In this document: one piece after another, positions 34,333 to 43,894 of the stretch
How positions within the stretch are numbered: the stretch's first letter is position 1
Layout: each line of letters begins with the position of its first letter
NCBI GenBank assembly: GCA_963792785.1
Contig: CAWBXO010000001.1
Location: 1,798,001-1,862,000, forward strand
From: CAWIMX01 sp963792785
Lineage (GTDB): Bacteria; Acidobacteriota; Vicinamibacteria; Vicinamibacterales; CAVVIG01
Direction of reading: 5' to 3'
Length of the DNA: 64,000 nucleotides
Program-made: the position numbers and the translations under genes
Notes under the pieces: model-generated
Databases searched by the model: none
What the model was told of the DNA's origin: nothing
The model's input: only the letters and a program-made list of their open reading frames with translations

Positions 34333-36777
34333 GTGCTCCAGACGATCCTGACCGACATCAAGTACGGCGCGCGCATGCTGACCAAGCGGCCGGGCCTCAG
34401 CGCCACCGCCATCCTGGCTCTCGCCCTGGGCATCGGGCTGACGACGACGATGTTCAGCCTCGTCTACGTGACGACGCTGAAGGGGCTGCCCTACCCAGAC
34501 GCCGACCGCCTGGTGCTCCTGAACCGCTCGCGGCCCGCCCAGAACATCCAGTTTCTGCCGGTCGAGATCCACGACTTCGCCGACTGGCGGAGCGAGCAGA
34601 AGAGTTTCGAGGACCTTTCCGCCTACTACGCCGAGACGGTGGACGTCGCGGGCGCCGAGGGAACGCCCATCCGGTACCTCGGCGCCTACACGGACGCCCG
34701 GCTGTTCAAGCTGCTCCGGATCGAACCGATCCTCGGGCGGACGTTCACGGCGGAGGAAACCGCGCCGGGCGCGGCGCAGGTGATGATCCTCTCCTATCGC
34801 GCGTGGCAGAACCGCTTCCAGGGCGATCCCGGCGTCATCGGCAGGGTCGCGCACGTGAACGAGCAGCCGACGACGATCATCGGCGTGATGCCCGACGGGT
34901 TCGACTATCCGGGATACCTGGACGCGTGGCTCCCACTGCAGCTCGATCCGCTGGCGTTTCCGCGCGGCGTCGGGCCCCAGCTCGAACAAACGCAGCTCTC
35001 GGCCGTCGGCCGGCTGAAGCCGGGCGTGACGTTCGAGCAGGCCGAGGCGGAGATGTCGGGCATCGCCCGGCGGCTGGCACAGGCCTATCCGGCGTCGAAC
35101 GAGGGCATCGGCGTGCACCTGACGCCGCTGGTCCAGAGCTTCATCGGCCGGCAGGCCGTCGTCATGCTCTACACGATGCTCGGCGCGGTGTTCGGCGTGC
35201 TCCTGATCGCCTGCGCGAACGTCGCCAACCTGCTGCTCGCGCGCACGGTGCTGCGCACCAAGGAAATCGCCGTGCGCACGGCGCTCGGCGCGAGCCGGCT
35301 GCGGACGGTCTCGCAGCTCCTCGCCGAGACGCTGGTGCTGTCGGTGGCGGGCGCGGCCCTTGGCATCGGCCTGGCGTCCTACGGCATCGGCGTCTTCAAC
35401 GCCGGACTGGAGATCCAGCAGCTGCCCGTCTGGATGCGGGCATCGCTCGACGTGCCCGTGCTGGCGTTCGTGCTGGCGATCACGTTCCTCTCGACGGTGA
35501 TCGCCGGATCGGTGCCGGCCTTCCGGGCGTCGAAAACCAACGTCAACGAGATCCTGAACGACGAGGCGCGCGGGTCGTCCGGCGTGCGGCTGGGGCGCAT
35601 CAGCAAGAGCCTGGTCATCGGCGAGATCGCACTGTCGTGCGGTCTCCTCGTCGGCGCCGGCCTGATGATCCGGACGATCCTCAACGTCACGAACTTCGAC
35701 TACGGCTTCGACGCCGATGGCGTCTATACGGCGCGCGTCGGCCTGTTCGCGGCGGCCTATCCGACGCCGACATCGGAGATGCAGTTCTACGACAGCCTGC
35801 TCGACCGCATCGGCGCGATGCCGGGCGTGCAAGCCGCCGTGTTGACCTCCGATCTGCCGGCCCGCGGCGCGCAGGTCCAGACGCTGTCGATCCAGGGCGT
35901 CGCGTATCCGACGCCGGACGCGCACCCGCGCGCCCGGCGCGTGGTGATCACGCCCGGCTTCTTCGAGATGTTCGGCAAGGCGCCGGTGCGCGGGCGGCTG
36001 TTCACCCGGGCGGACGCGGCCGGCCGCCAGCCGGTGGCGGTCGTCAACGAGCGCTTCGTGCAGCGGTATCTGTCCGGCACGGATCCGATCGGCGAGGCCG
36101 TCCGGCTCGGGGACAATCCGGACGAGCCCTGGCGCACCGTCGTCGGCGTGGTGCCGGACCTGCACCTGGGCGGCGCGATCCAGACCGGCGATGCGCACGA
36201 CGAGGGCGTCTACGTCCCGCTCGCGCAGAACACGATCAACTTCATGAGCCTGATGGTGCGGACGGCGCAGAATCCGCTCACCTACGCGCCTGGGATCCAG
36301 GCGACGGTGAACACGCTGGATCCGAACCTGCCGCTGTACTGGGTGCGGTCGCTGCGCGACCAGTACGCGCTCGACAACTGGTTCATCCGGGCGTTCGGCA
36401 CGCTGTTCCTGACGTTCGGCGTGGCCGCGCTGGCGCTCGCGACGATCGGGCTCTACGGGGTGATGTCGTTCGCGGCGAGTAACCGCACGCGCGAGATCGG
36501 CGTGCGGATGGCGCTCGGCGCGGACGCGCGGAGCGTGATGGGGCTCATGCTGCGGCAGGGCGGGCTGCAGCTCGCGATCGGCCTCGCGATCGGCCTTGGC
36601 CTCGCGGCCGTGCTGGGGCAAGGGCTGACGGCGCTCCTGTTCGGGGTGCGGCCGCTCGATCCGGCGGTGATGGCGGCGGTGGTCGTGACGCTCGGCCTGG
36701 CGGGACTGGTGGCCTGCCTGATCCCGGCGCGGCGCGCAACGCGGGTGGATCCGATCGAGGCGCTGCGCTACGAATAG
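34333..36777 (+). CDS. Orphan ABC-type permease (ADOP/MacB-like), complete
   Basis: 814 residues. The first transmembrane helix lies at ~20-45 (LALALGIGLTTTMFSLVYVT), a MacB-like periplasmic domain at ~50-270 (KLLRIEPILGRTFTAEE) and an FtsX domain at ~285-410 (LLIACANVANLLLARTVLR, EIAVRTALGASRLRTVSQLL). A second periplasmic domain is followed by a second FtsX domain at ~690-800 (ATIGLYGVMSFAASNRTREI, VDPIEALRYE). The duplicated layout is the acidobacterial orphan-permease pattern. Unlike the partial copy at the left edge, it lacks the soluble N-terminal extension and has no PadR partner. The GTG start follows GGGAGG. Substrate unknown. Confidence 0.93.
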   Translation: MLQTILTDIKYGARMLTKRPGLSATAILALALGIGLTTTMFSLVYVTTLKGLPYPDADRLVLLNRSRPAQNIQFLPVEIHDFADWRSEQKSFEDLSAYYAETVDVAGAEGTPIRYLGAYTDARLFKLLRIEPILGRTFTAEETAPGAAQVMILSYRAWQNRFQGDPGVIGRVAHVNEQPTTIIGVMPDGFDYPGYLDAWLPLQLDPLAFPRGVGPQLEQTQLSAVGRLKPGVTFEQAEAEMSGIARRLAQAYPASNEGIGVHLTPLVQSFIGRQAVVMLYTMLGAVFGVLLIACANVANLLLARTVLRTKEIAVRTALGASRLRTVSQLLAETLVLSVAGAALGIGLASYGIGVFNAGLEIQQLPVWMRASLDVPVLAFVLAITFLSTVIAGSVPAFRASKTNVNEILNDEARGSSGVRLGRISKSLVIGEIALSCGLLVGAGLMIRTILNVTNFDYGFDADGVYTARVGLFAAAYPTPTSEMQFYDSLLDRIGAMPGVQAAVLTSDLPARGAQVQTLSIQGVAYPTPDAHPRARRVVITPGFFEMFGKAPVRGRLFTRADAAGRQPVAVVNERFVQRYLSGTDPIGEAVRLGDNPDEPWRTVVGVVPDLHLGGAIQTGDAHDEGVYVPLAQNTINFMSLMVRTAQNPLTYAPGIQATVNTLDPNLPLYWVRSLRDQYALDNWFIRAFGTLFLTFGVAALALATIGLYGVMSFAASNRTREIGVRMALGADARSVMGLMLRQGGLQLAIGLAIGLGLAAVLGQGLTALLFGVRPLDPAVMAAVVVTLGLAGLVACLIPARRATRVDPIEALRYE

Positions 36778-36790
36778 CGCGGCGGCCTTG

Positions 36791-36799
36791 TGCTAACAT
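36791..36799 (+). promoter_or_regulatory. Extended -10 promoter element for tRNA-Lys
   Basis: TGCTAACAT, matching the TGnTANNAT extended -10 form, 17 bases before the tRNA. No recognisable -35. Confidence 0.5.
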
Positions 36800-36815
36800 G
36801 ACGGGTTCACCTACC

Positions 36816-36891
36816 GGGCCGGTAGCTCAATTGGCAGAGCAGCAGACTCTTAATCTGCGGGTTGTGGGTTCGATTCCCACCCGGCTCACCA
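36816..36891 (+). tRNA. tRNA-Lys (CTT anticodon)
   Basis: The acceptor GGGCCGG pairs with CCGGCTC with one G-T pair. The anticodon stem GCAGA/TCTGC holds the loop CTCTTAA, anticodon CTT. The T-arm has GGGTTCGATTCCC. CCA is encoded (36889-36891). Confidence 0.96.
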
Positions 36892-36903
36892 GCTTTACCC
36901 TGT

Positions 36904-37947
36904 TCACTTGATCCCGACGACCATCGAATCGGGTCCCGCGAGATGCTCAACAAAGGTCTTCCGGAAACCCGCCTTCTTCATCCACCCCTTGCAGTCCGCG
37001 CCCGAATAGTCGAAGCCTCCTGGCGACTCGATGAGCATGTTCAGGCTCATGAGGAGCCCGAAGGCGTTCTTCGATCGGTCATCGTCGATGATGGCTTCGT
37101 GGACAATCAGGGCGCCTCCCTTGGGCAGCGCGTCGTGGGCTTTTTTGAGGAGGGCCAGCTTCTCCTCGAGGTTCCAGTCGTGAAGGATGTGCCCCATGAT
37201 GAGGACGTCGGCCGAGGGGAGCGCACTCTTGAAGAAGTCGCCCGCCGTGAACGTGAGGCGGCGCTCGAGACCGAACGACTTCACATACTCCAGGAACACA
37301 GGGCCGACAGGCGCCAGGTCGAACTCGCCGCCGCTGAGATGCGGGTGCGCGAGCGCCACCTGGACCGCGACGCAGCCCTGCGCACCGCCCACATCGATGA
37401 ACGTCTTGTATCGCTTCCAGGGGAATTTCTTCGCAAGTGCGATCGCCGAGCCCATGGTGATGCCGCTCATCGCCGACAGGAACTGGCGGAGTTTCTGGGG
37501 ATCGGCGTAGATCGTGGCGAAGAAGTTGTCGCCGTGCCTGGCCTCGTTTTGCGGTTGCCCGGTGCGAAGGCCTTCAGTCAGCGAGCCCCAGAAACCGTAC
37601 AGGCGAGCCCCCGCCATCTCGAGGATCCCTCCGACATAGGAAGGCTTGCCGCGGTCGAGAAAGAGCGCCGATTCCGGCGTGTTGGAATAGGTCGTGCCCT
37701 TGCGGCGGAGCATCCCGAGCGAGACCAGCGCGTCGAAGAAGTCCCGCGCGCTCCGCGCGTGCAGCCCGAGTCGCTGCCGCAGCGCCTTCGCTTCGACCGG
37801 GCCCTTGGCGAGTTCCGTGAAGAGGCCGAGCTCAATGGCGCTCAACAAGGTCTTTGAGCCCCAGAAGCCGAGGCCAAGCTGCATGATTCCGTCAGGGGTG
37901 AGGCGGGGCTTCGCGGACTTCGTCGGCTTCTTCCGGGGGGCGGCCAT
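36904..37947 (-). CDS. Class I O-methyltransferase (plant-OMT/TcmN-like)
   Basis: 347 residues. An N-terminal winged-helix dimerisation domain (~20-100: KTLLSAIELGLFTELAKGP, ARDFFDALVSLGMLRRKG) is followed by the catalytic domain with FIDVGGAQGCVAVQVALAHP (SAM loop), GDFFKSALPSADVLIMGHIL and HDWNLEEKLALLKKAHDALP, where the His is the usual general base. The C-terminus reads FRKTFVEHLAGPDSMVVGIK. The family methylates hydroxyl groups on small aromatic or polyketide-like molecules. ATG 37947 has AAGGAGAATCAGG upstream. No biosynthetic partner gene is adjacent, so the substrate stays unknown. Confidence 0.9.
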   Translation of the reverse strand: MAAPRKKPTKSAKPRLTPDGIMQLGLGFWGSKTLLSAIELGLFTELAKGPVEAKALRQRLGLHARSARDFFDALVSLGMLRRKGTTYSNTPESALFLDRGKPSYVGGILEMAGARLYGFWGSLTEGLRTGQPQNEARHGDNFFATIYADPQKLRQFLSAMSGITMGSAIALAKKFPWKRYKTFIDVGGAQGCVAVQVALAHPHLSGGEFDLAPVGPVFLEYVKSFGLERRLTFTAGDFFKSALPSADVLIMGHILHDWNLEEKLALLKKAHDALPKGGALIVHEAIIDDDRSKNAFGLLMSLNMLIESPGGFDYSGADCKGWMKKAGFRKTFVEHLAGPDSMVVGIK

Positions 37948-37998
37948 CCTGATTCTCCTTTGGTAAAGGTCCGAGTAGCGTAGTCGATCAGCGGCAGA

Positions 37999-39540
37999 TC
38001 ACTTGCCGCTGAGCGTGCGGCCCACTTCCACGCCGAACTTCGGGTCGTCTTTCGTGCCCTCGATCTTGATCGCCACGCGCGTGCCCGCGTGCGGCGAGCG
38101 GAAGAGCGCATCGAACGGCTTCAGCAGCCACGACTTCACGCCGGTGACCATCTCCGACATCGAGGCGTCCATCTTCACGTCGCCGCGGAAGGCCAGTGTG
38201 CCGTCGCGCAGGCCATAGACGCCCGCCATCTGCACCGCCGCGCCCGTCACCCCGAAAGTGACGAGGGGAATCACCATCTTCCCGTCCTTGAGCGCGAACT
38301 CCCCCTTCATGTTCGACACGACATCGTCGACGGTCTCGTCCCCGGGCGTGCCCTGGCCGCGGCGGCTGAGCTCGTCGACCTTGTCCTGCACGACGCTGCT
38401 GCCGAAGTGGGCATCCTCCAGCGAGAAGGTGCCGGTCAGCCAGAGCTTGTCGACGACGTCCGCGTCGCCGGGTCCGATTTCGAGCCGCGCCTGAAAGCGC
38501 ATGGCCCCGCTGAGCGGCGGACGCGCGGCGTCGACCGCGAGGCGCATGAAGTCCTCGATGCGCGCGTCGTCGCCCTGCACGTCCAGCGTGACCCGCTTGC
38601 CGTCTTCACCCTCGACGCCGACGATGGCGCCCGAGGTGGTGAACGCGGACGCGCCGAGCCGCGCGTCGACCGTGGTCAGAAAGACGTCGCCGCTCGTGCC
38701 GTCGATGACCGCGGCGAACGTGGTCTCGAGCGGCACGGCGCCCGCGTGGAGCGTGGGCAGCGCGAAGTCGGGCGTCGTCGTCGTGCCCTTGGCGTCGATG
38801 CGCTCGAGGACGCCGCCGAACGACCCCTTGGAGCCCAGCGCGCCGGCGATGCCCTTGATCGTGCCGAGGTCCGCCGTGAACGCGTACTCGCCGTCGAGCG
38901 GCGTCAGGCTCGGAGCGTCGCGGCGCCAGGGGCCGAAATGGCCCGTCGTGTCCACCGCCCCGAACGGAATCGGGTTGGTCAGTGACGCCGTGAACGGCGC
39001 GGGCACGGCCAGGCCGACGTCGCGCATCTCGAGCGTGAAGATGTCGAACACCTTCGGCTTCTTCGCCGGGTCTTTCGAGAGAATCGACAGGCGGGCGTTC
39101 TCGCTCACGAGCCGGTCGATGTACGTGCGGTCCTCGTCGTGGTCCTCGCCGGCCCCGGCGTCCCCGGGGTCCACGTCCGGCAGGTCATCACCGCGTCGCG
39201 GGGGCACGGAGATCTCGAGGCCCTCGAGCCGCACGTCGCGGGCGCGGCGCCGCAGCAGCCCCGTCAGATCGGTCGTGCCGGAGAAGGCGCGGATCGTAAT
39301 GAAGGGCGGGATGTCGGTGCGGCCCTGATAGCGGATCACGAGCCCTCGCCCCGCGAACGTCGGGGGCAGGAACGACATCTCGAACTCGTCGAGCGTGACC
39401 TCGCTGTCGAGGCGCGCGGCAAGGGTATCGACGATCTCGTCGTGCAGCCAGGGCGACGCCCACCAGGCGACGATGAAGACGCCGCCGATCAGGAGGAGCA
39501 GGCCTCCCAGAACCCCCGCGAGAAGCCAGCGCCTGCGCAT
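37999..39540 (-). CDS. AsmA-family envelope protein
   Basis: 513 residues, anchored by one N-terminal helix (WLLAGVLGGLLLLIGGVFIV) with a long periplasmic part. The start region has the AsmA-like pattern LAARLDSEVTLDEFEMSFLP, GRGLVIRYQGRTDIPPF and LRRRARDVRLEGLEISVPP; the end has GVYGLRDGTLAFRGDVKMDA and LLKPFDALFRSPHAGTRVAI. Family members are thought to carry lipids across the envelope. I chose ATG 39540 because TACAAT and six bases precede it and the upstream residues are not family-like. There is an acidic insertion (~residue 135-155, many Asp/Glu). Confidence 0.82.
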   Translation of the reverse strand: MRRRWLLAGVLGGLLLLIGGVFIVAWWASPWLHDEIVDTLAARLDSEVTLDEFEMSFLPPTFAGRGLVIRYQGRTDIPPFITIRAFSGTTDLTGLLRRRARDVRLEGLEISVPPRRGDDLPDVDPGDAGAGEDHDEDRTYIDRLVSENARLSILSKDPAKKPKVFDIFTLEMRDVGLAVPAPFTASLTNPIPFGAVDTTGHFGPWRRDAPSLTPLDGEYAFTADLGTIKGIAGALGSKGSFGGVLERIDAKGTTTTPDFALPTLHAGAVPLETTFAAVIDGTSGDVFLTTVDARLGASAFTTSGAIVGVEGEDGKRVTLDVQGDDARIEDFMRLAVDAARPPLSGAMRFQARLEIGPGDADVVDKLWLTGTFSLEDAHFGSSVVQDKVDELSRRGQGTPGDETVDDVVSNMKGEFALKDGKMVIPLVTFGVTGAAVQMAGVYGLRDGTLAFRGDVKMDASMSEMVTGVKSWLLKPFDALFRSPHAGTRVAIKIEGTKDDPKFGVEVGRTLSGK

Positions 39541-39546
39541 CCTTCC

Positions 39547-39552
39547 ATTGTA
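39547..39552 (-). promoter_or_regulatory. Candidate -10 box of a leaderless transcript
   Basis: On the minus strand TACAAT is followed by six bases (GGAAGG) and ATG 39540. The GGAAGG could also serve as a weak ribosome site but would be too close to the start. Confidence 0.45.
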
Positions 39553-39618
39553 GCGACGAAGCGCTGTGCATCCGCGCGGGTCAAGCCCACTCACCAGGCC
39601 GGAGGTTGCGGCCTGGTT

Positions 39619-40302
39619 CTACGCCGAAGCGCCGACGGCTCCCGCGCGCGACGAAGCCGTTCCGGTCTGCACTTTGGCCAGTTGATACACCGTCGGCCGT
39701 GCGTTGCGGACCGGCAGCGGCACCTTCTGGTCGAACAGCCTGACCATGTCGTGAGTCCCGACCAGACGCCAGGCGGGGCCGAAGAGCGCTTCGACATCGT
39801 GAGGGTCCATCCCGCGCGGCAGAATCAGCCGGCGGCCCCGGCGGAACGCGAAGAAGAGGAGCGTGGCATCAGCAGCGGCAAGCGACGTAATACCGCTGGC
39901 CGCGAGCGCGGCGACCCCGTCTGGCAGCCCTTGTATGCAGCCCAGGTCGTAGATCAGCGAGTAGCCTAGCGGGGCGGCAAGCGTGCCAAGTCTCGTGACG
40001 TCGCCGACGATCCAGCGGACGTCGACGCCTGCTTCCGCCGATCGTTCCCGCGCCTGCGTGATCGCGCGCTCCTCGAGATCGACCGCAGTGACGTCCCAGC
40101 CTTTCCGGGCCAGGTGGATCGCGTCGCGACCCTTCCCGCATCCGACATCGAGCGCCCGGCGACCGGCGCCCGCCGAGTCACCGAGCACCATGTCCAGGAG
40201 CTGCGGCCCGGGCGCACGGTCCCAAGGGGTGAAGCCGAGTCGGTACAACAGGCGATACGGCGGCACGCCATCTATCTTGGTGTGTGCGATCCGCCTCGTC
40301 AA
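39619..40302 (-). CDS. Class I SAM-dependent methyltransferase (TehB/thiopurine-like group)
   Basis: 227 residues. ALDVGCGKGRDAIHLARKGW is the SAM loop, DVTAVDLEERAITQARERS the second strand, WIVGDVTRLGTL the third and YSLIYDLGCIQGLPDG the post-motif. The DLGC...GLP segment is typical of the small methyltransferases that also contain a Pro-rich lead-in (PPYRLLYRLGFTPWDRAPG). The substrate is not evident. TTG 40302 is the reported start; a GTG at codon 13 is an alternative and would fit the lead-in equally well. Its promoter region is shared with the divergent DUF1801 gene. Confidence 0.8.
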   Translation of the reverse strand: MTRRIAHTKIDGVPPYRLLYRLGFTPWDRAPGPQLLDMVLGDSAGAGRRALDVGCGKGRDAIHLARKGWDVTAVDLEERAITQARERSAEAGVDVRWIVGDVTRLGTLAAPLGYSLIYDLGCIQGLPDGVAALAASGITSLAAADATLLFFAFRRGRRLILPRGMDPHDVEALFGPAWRLVGTHDMVRLFDQKVPLPVRNARPTVYQLAKVQTGTASSRAGAVGASA

Positions 40303-40344
40303 CCCAGCCGAGCGCGAGGTTTCCGAAGTCCGGGTAGTTCGACG

Positions 40345-40373
40345 TTGAGCCCGCGCGGCCGCTCTCGTAGGAT
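40345..40373 (+). promoter_or_regulatory. Leaderless promoter of the DUF1801 gene
   Basis: TTGAGC (40345-40350), 17-base spacer, TAGGAT (40368-40373), then six bases and ATG 40380. This is the best example in the window of a full promoter whose predicted start coincides with the start codon. Confidence 0.6.
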
Positions 40374-40379
40374 GAGACC

Positions 40380-40810
<431 letters not shown>

Positions 40811-40814
<4 letters not shown>

Positions 40815-41194
40815 GGCAGCCGCCGGAGCTGCGCGGCCAGGCTCGCCACCTGGATCTCGAGCCGTTTCACCTCGCGTCTCACGGCGTTGCCCTGCAGCTC
40901 CATCCAGAACCACAGCTTGACCAGCGCGAGGCCGGCAAACGCGAGCGCCGACGCGGCGCCCCAGCGCAGCATGCTGGCGACGTCGGGCGCCGACACGAAC
41001 CGCCACGCCGTCACCACGCCCACACCGAACAACACGAAGCCGGCGATCCAGCCCGCGACATTCATGAACCCGAACGGCCCGCCGAACGTGGCGAGCACCT
41101 GGCGGTGAAACGCCTGGTCGCGGCCGAGGCGATCGAGCAGCTCGGCGTCTTCAGCCGACAGCGACGAACGAATGGCGTGATCGAGATCACTCAT
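40811..41194 (-). CDS. Small membrane partner of the ECF sigma factor (DUF6768-like)
   Basis: 127 residues. A soluble N-terminus (DLDHAIRSSLSAEDAELLDR) precedes two membrane helices (VAGWIAGFVLFGVGVVTAWR and LRWGAASALAFAGLALVKLW) and a short basic, coiled-coil-like C-terminus. It overlaps the upstream sigma-factor gene by eight bases, so they are translated together. Position and topology suggest an anti-sigma-like role, but no zinc (ZAS) motif is present and binding is only inferred. Confidence 0.75.
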
Positions 41195-41786
41195 GAGATC
41201 CCCCTGTTCGTGATGTAGCGGCGCCCAACCGACCCTTCAGCGCCTCGCGCGCTTCGTGCAGACGCGACTTGACGGTACCCGCGGGAATGCCCAGCGCCGA
41301 CGCGATCTCCTCCACTGACAGATCCTCGCCGTAGTAAAGGTGCACGGCGGCGCGCTGCTTCGGCGGCAGCTGCCGAATGGCCGCCGCCAGATCGATCCGA
41401 TTGTCCGCGCTTATGGCTGGCGCCTCTCGACGCGCGTCGCCCTCGGCCGCCTGCGGGTCGAGCCGCCGGCGCCGCACGTTCTTGCGGATCGCGTCGGCGC
41501 ACTTGCGCGTCGCGATCCCGTAGATCCAGGCGGGGAACCGCGCGGGATCGCGCAGGCCGCGCAAGCCGCGAATCGCCGCAATCCACGTGTCCTGCACGAC
41601 GTCCCGGGCCGCCTCGGCCGACTCGCTGGACCCGCCGAGCACGCGCGCGGCGTACCGCAGCAGGCGTGGGGTCCAACGCCGCGCCAGGCCGTCCATGGCG
41701 TCGGCCGAGCCGGCCTGGCCGAGCAGCACCAGGTACTCGTCGAGAGAGCGTTCGGGCGACGGATCCAAGTCGAGGCATATTCCCAC
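41187..41786 (-). CDS. ECF-type RNA polymerase sigma factor
   Basis: 199 residues. Region 2 has DVVQDTWIAAIRGLRGLRDP and FPAWIYGIATRKCADAIRKN. Region 4 has RQLPPKQRAAVHLYYGEDLS and VEEIASALGIPAGTVKSRLH, the helix-turn-helix. The linker between them is short, as in ECF factors. The start is GTG 41786. It forms a pair with the small membrane protein overlapping its 3' end, which probably holds it inactive until an envelope signal arrives. Target promoters cannot be identified from this window. Confidence 0.92.
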   Translation of the reverse strand: MGICLDLDPSPERSLDEYLVLLGQAGSADAMDGLARRWTPRLLRYAARVLGGSSESAEAARDVVQDTWIAAIRGLRGLRDPARFPAWIYGIATRKCADAIRKNVRRRRLDPQAAEGDARREAPAISADNRIDLAAAIRQLPPKQRAAVHLYYGEDLSVEEIASALGIPAGTVKSRLHEAREALKGRLGAATSRTGGSHE

Positions 41787-42024
41787 GGCTCATCTCTACA
41801 GTCGCTCGAGGGCGGGGAAGGGTTCATTCCGGTGTTGACATGCGAGCGGGGTGCGGGCACAGTGCCCTCAGCGCGCGCTGGGGCGCCTGCTGTCCGCGGC
41901 AAGGGAGCTGGCTGCCACCCACCTGCGGGTTCGCTCGACAACAATATACCTTCATTTTGACCGGTATAAAAGGGGAGCTCAGCCATGCCCTCGACTTCGT
42001 TCGGGGCAGGGAAGGAAGGTCTCG

Positions 42025-43830
42025 ATGCCGCGCACGATCTCGCCCGACACGTCCCTCGACCAACTGAAGAAAGACGCGAAGCGCTGGCTGAAGGCGCTGC
42101 GCGCCGGCGACGCCGACGCCAGGCGGCGCCTCGACCGGGCGCTGCCCGGCGCGAGCGCGGTCCAGACACGCCGACGCGCAACTCGCGCGGCCCGGGCGTA
42201 CGGCTTCGCAATGGCTGTCGTGGTGACGCGCGCGGTCGATGCCGCCGCGCAGGCAACCCTCGGCCGCGAATTCTGAACATCTCGCCGCCGTGTCGTCGTG
42301 CCTTGAACGGTCGAGACGAGGCCGCGCTCGCCTGCCTCAACGAGCACTACGGCCGCGCCTTCACGCTCGACGACCTCGGCGCGGAGTTCTGGCGCCGCAA
42401 CTACGGATTCCGCCAGCGGGCCTCGCGCGAGGAGACGACGCCGCGCGTGCGGCCCGAGGAAGCGCGGCTGCTCGTCGCGCAGGACGCGGGCTACGCGAGT
42501 TCGGACGCGCTGACGCGCCCGGGCCGGCGCCCACGCGCGACCCCGCATTCGCGGTGGACGAGTCCGCAGCATCTATCGGCCCGACGCGTCAGTTGACCGG
42601 CGCGGACTGGGATCGCCTGCTCGACGCGATCGCCGCCCGCGGCATGCGCACGAGCGACCTGCGGTATCCGGTGCGGAGCATCGGGCCCTCGTCGGACCTG
42701 GAACCATCTCGGTCCTGATGCTGGGCCTGGCGCCAGGTCAGCGACGCCGGCCTCGCGCATCTCGCGCGGATGAAACGGCTGCGGCGGCTGAATCTCACAG
42801 GCACGAACGTGACCGACCGCGGCCTCGCCGTGCTGCGCGATCTGCCGGACCTGCGCGCGTTCACGATGACGTGGCACCGCGGCATCTCCGACGCCGGCAT
42901 GGCACACCTCGCGCACTGCGAGGCGATCGAAAACGTCGACCTCATGGGATCGCCCGTCGGCGACTCTGCTGTGGAGGTGCTGACCGGAAAGTTGCGCGCG
43001 TGTTCGACGGACGGCCGCGACGGACGCCCGTTCGTGCCGGCGAACACGCGCCTCGCGGGCTGGGATCCCTCCACGCCGTTCCGCCTGCTCGTCGACGGAC
43101 CGATCACGAACGCAGGCCTGGGATCCGTCGCCGCGCTCGAGGGCCTCGCCGAATTCGACGTGTTCTGGCACGCGACGAACGTCACGGGCGCCGGCTTCGG
43201 GCCGCTCGTGCGCCTGCCGCATCTGGTCGCGCTCGTCGCCGACGCCCGAGCGGCGCGCGCGGCGCTCGCTCTAGGCGCCATGCGACCTGCGCGGCTGGGC
43301 TCGGCCGCCGCCGCCGGAGACGAAGGCTACGAGTTCGCCCGCTGACGAGTCTCAGGAACTCTGCCGCGTTGCCAGGCGCTCGTCATCGCGGCTTCTCGTG
43401 GCGGAGGGTCTTCAGCTCGGGCACGCGCCGCGAGGACGACCGTCGCTCACGGTGCGCTGCCCCGGTTCCCCGCGCTTCGCACGCTCACGCCGATCGGATC
43501 GACGACGACGGTTTCCGGCACGTCGGCCGTTGCGAACGGCTGGAACACCTGTCCAACATGTACTGCCGCGATGGCGACCGCGTCGACAACTCATCGCCGG
43601 CTCGCTCTGACCGCGGCCTCACGGCTTACGGAGCACGCTGGCCGATCGCGTGGGCATGCACGCTCGAACCGGTCGAGTCCTAAGACTCGAGTACAGGCGC
43701 GGGCGTCCCATCCGCGGCTTGTCGACGCTCGACGGCGCTCTCCCGCAAGCCGGGCTGACCTACGCGGGCACGCGGGTGTTCCGGCCCGCGGTGCGGGTCA
43801 GGTACCGACGTAGTGCCGGGCGCTCAGGGC
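42025..43830 (+). pseudogene. Decayed ankyrin/leucine-rich-repeat-type gene
   Basis: Fragments of one protein appear in order but in changing frames. First DTSLDQLKKDAKRWLKALRA (from ATG 42025, good GGAAGG site), a start typical of large repeat proteins. Then LNEHYGRAFTLDDLGAEFW, a stretch with LTGADWDRLLDAIAARGMR, and leucine-rich-repeat units from 42.75 kb (RRLNLTGTNVTDRGLAVLRD, GISDAGMAHLAHCEAIENVD). After 43345 come DDGFRHVGRCERLEHLSNMY and LTYAGTRVF near 43.76 kb. At least five frame changes plus poor intervening residues indicate real decay here, not just one indel. TATAAA at 41965-41970 is a possible -10. The 41787-42024 gap holds nothing else I can support. Confidence 0.72.
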
Positions 43831-43864
43831 TAACGGTAGTGGGTAACGATTAGCGGCCATCACC

Positions 43865-43890
43865 GCGTCACCAGGTCACCACGCCACCAA
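43865..43890. repeat. Short degenerate GTCACCA-type array
   Basis: About three imperfect eight-base units (GTCACCAG, GTCACCAC, GCCACCAA) between the decayed repeat gene and the radical SAM gene. It resembles the other short arrays in being intergenic and placed at a gene boundary. Confidence 0.45.
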
Positions 43891-43894
43891 ATCT

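Noticed and set aside
41833..41866. TTGACA at 41833 as a promoter for the 42-kb gene
   Set aside because: No convincing -10 at the correct distance; TATAAA at 41965 is a better candidate.
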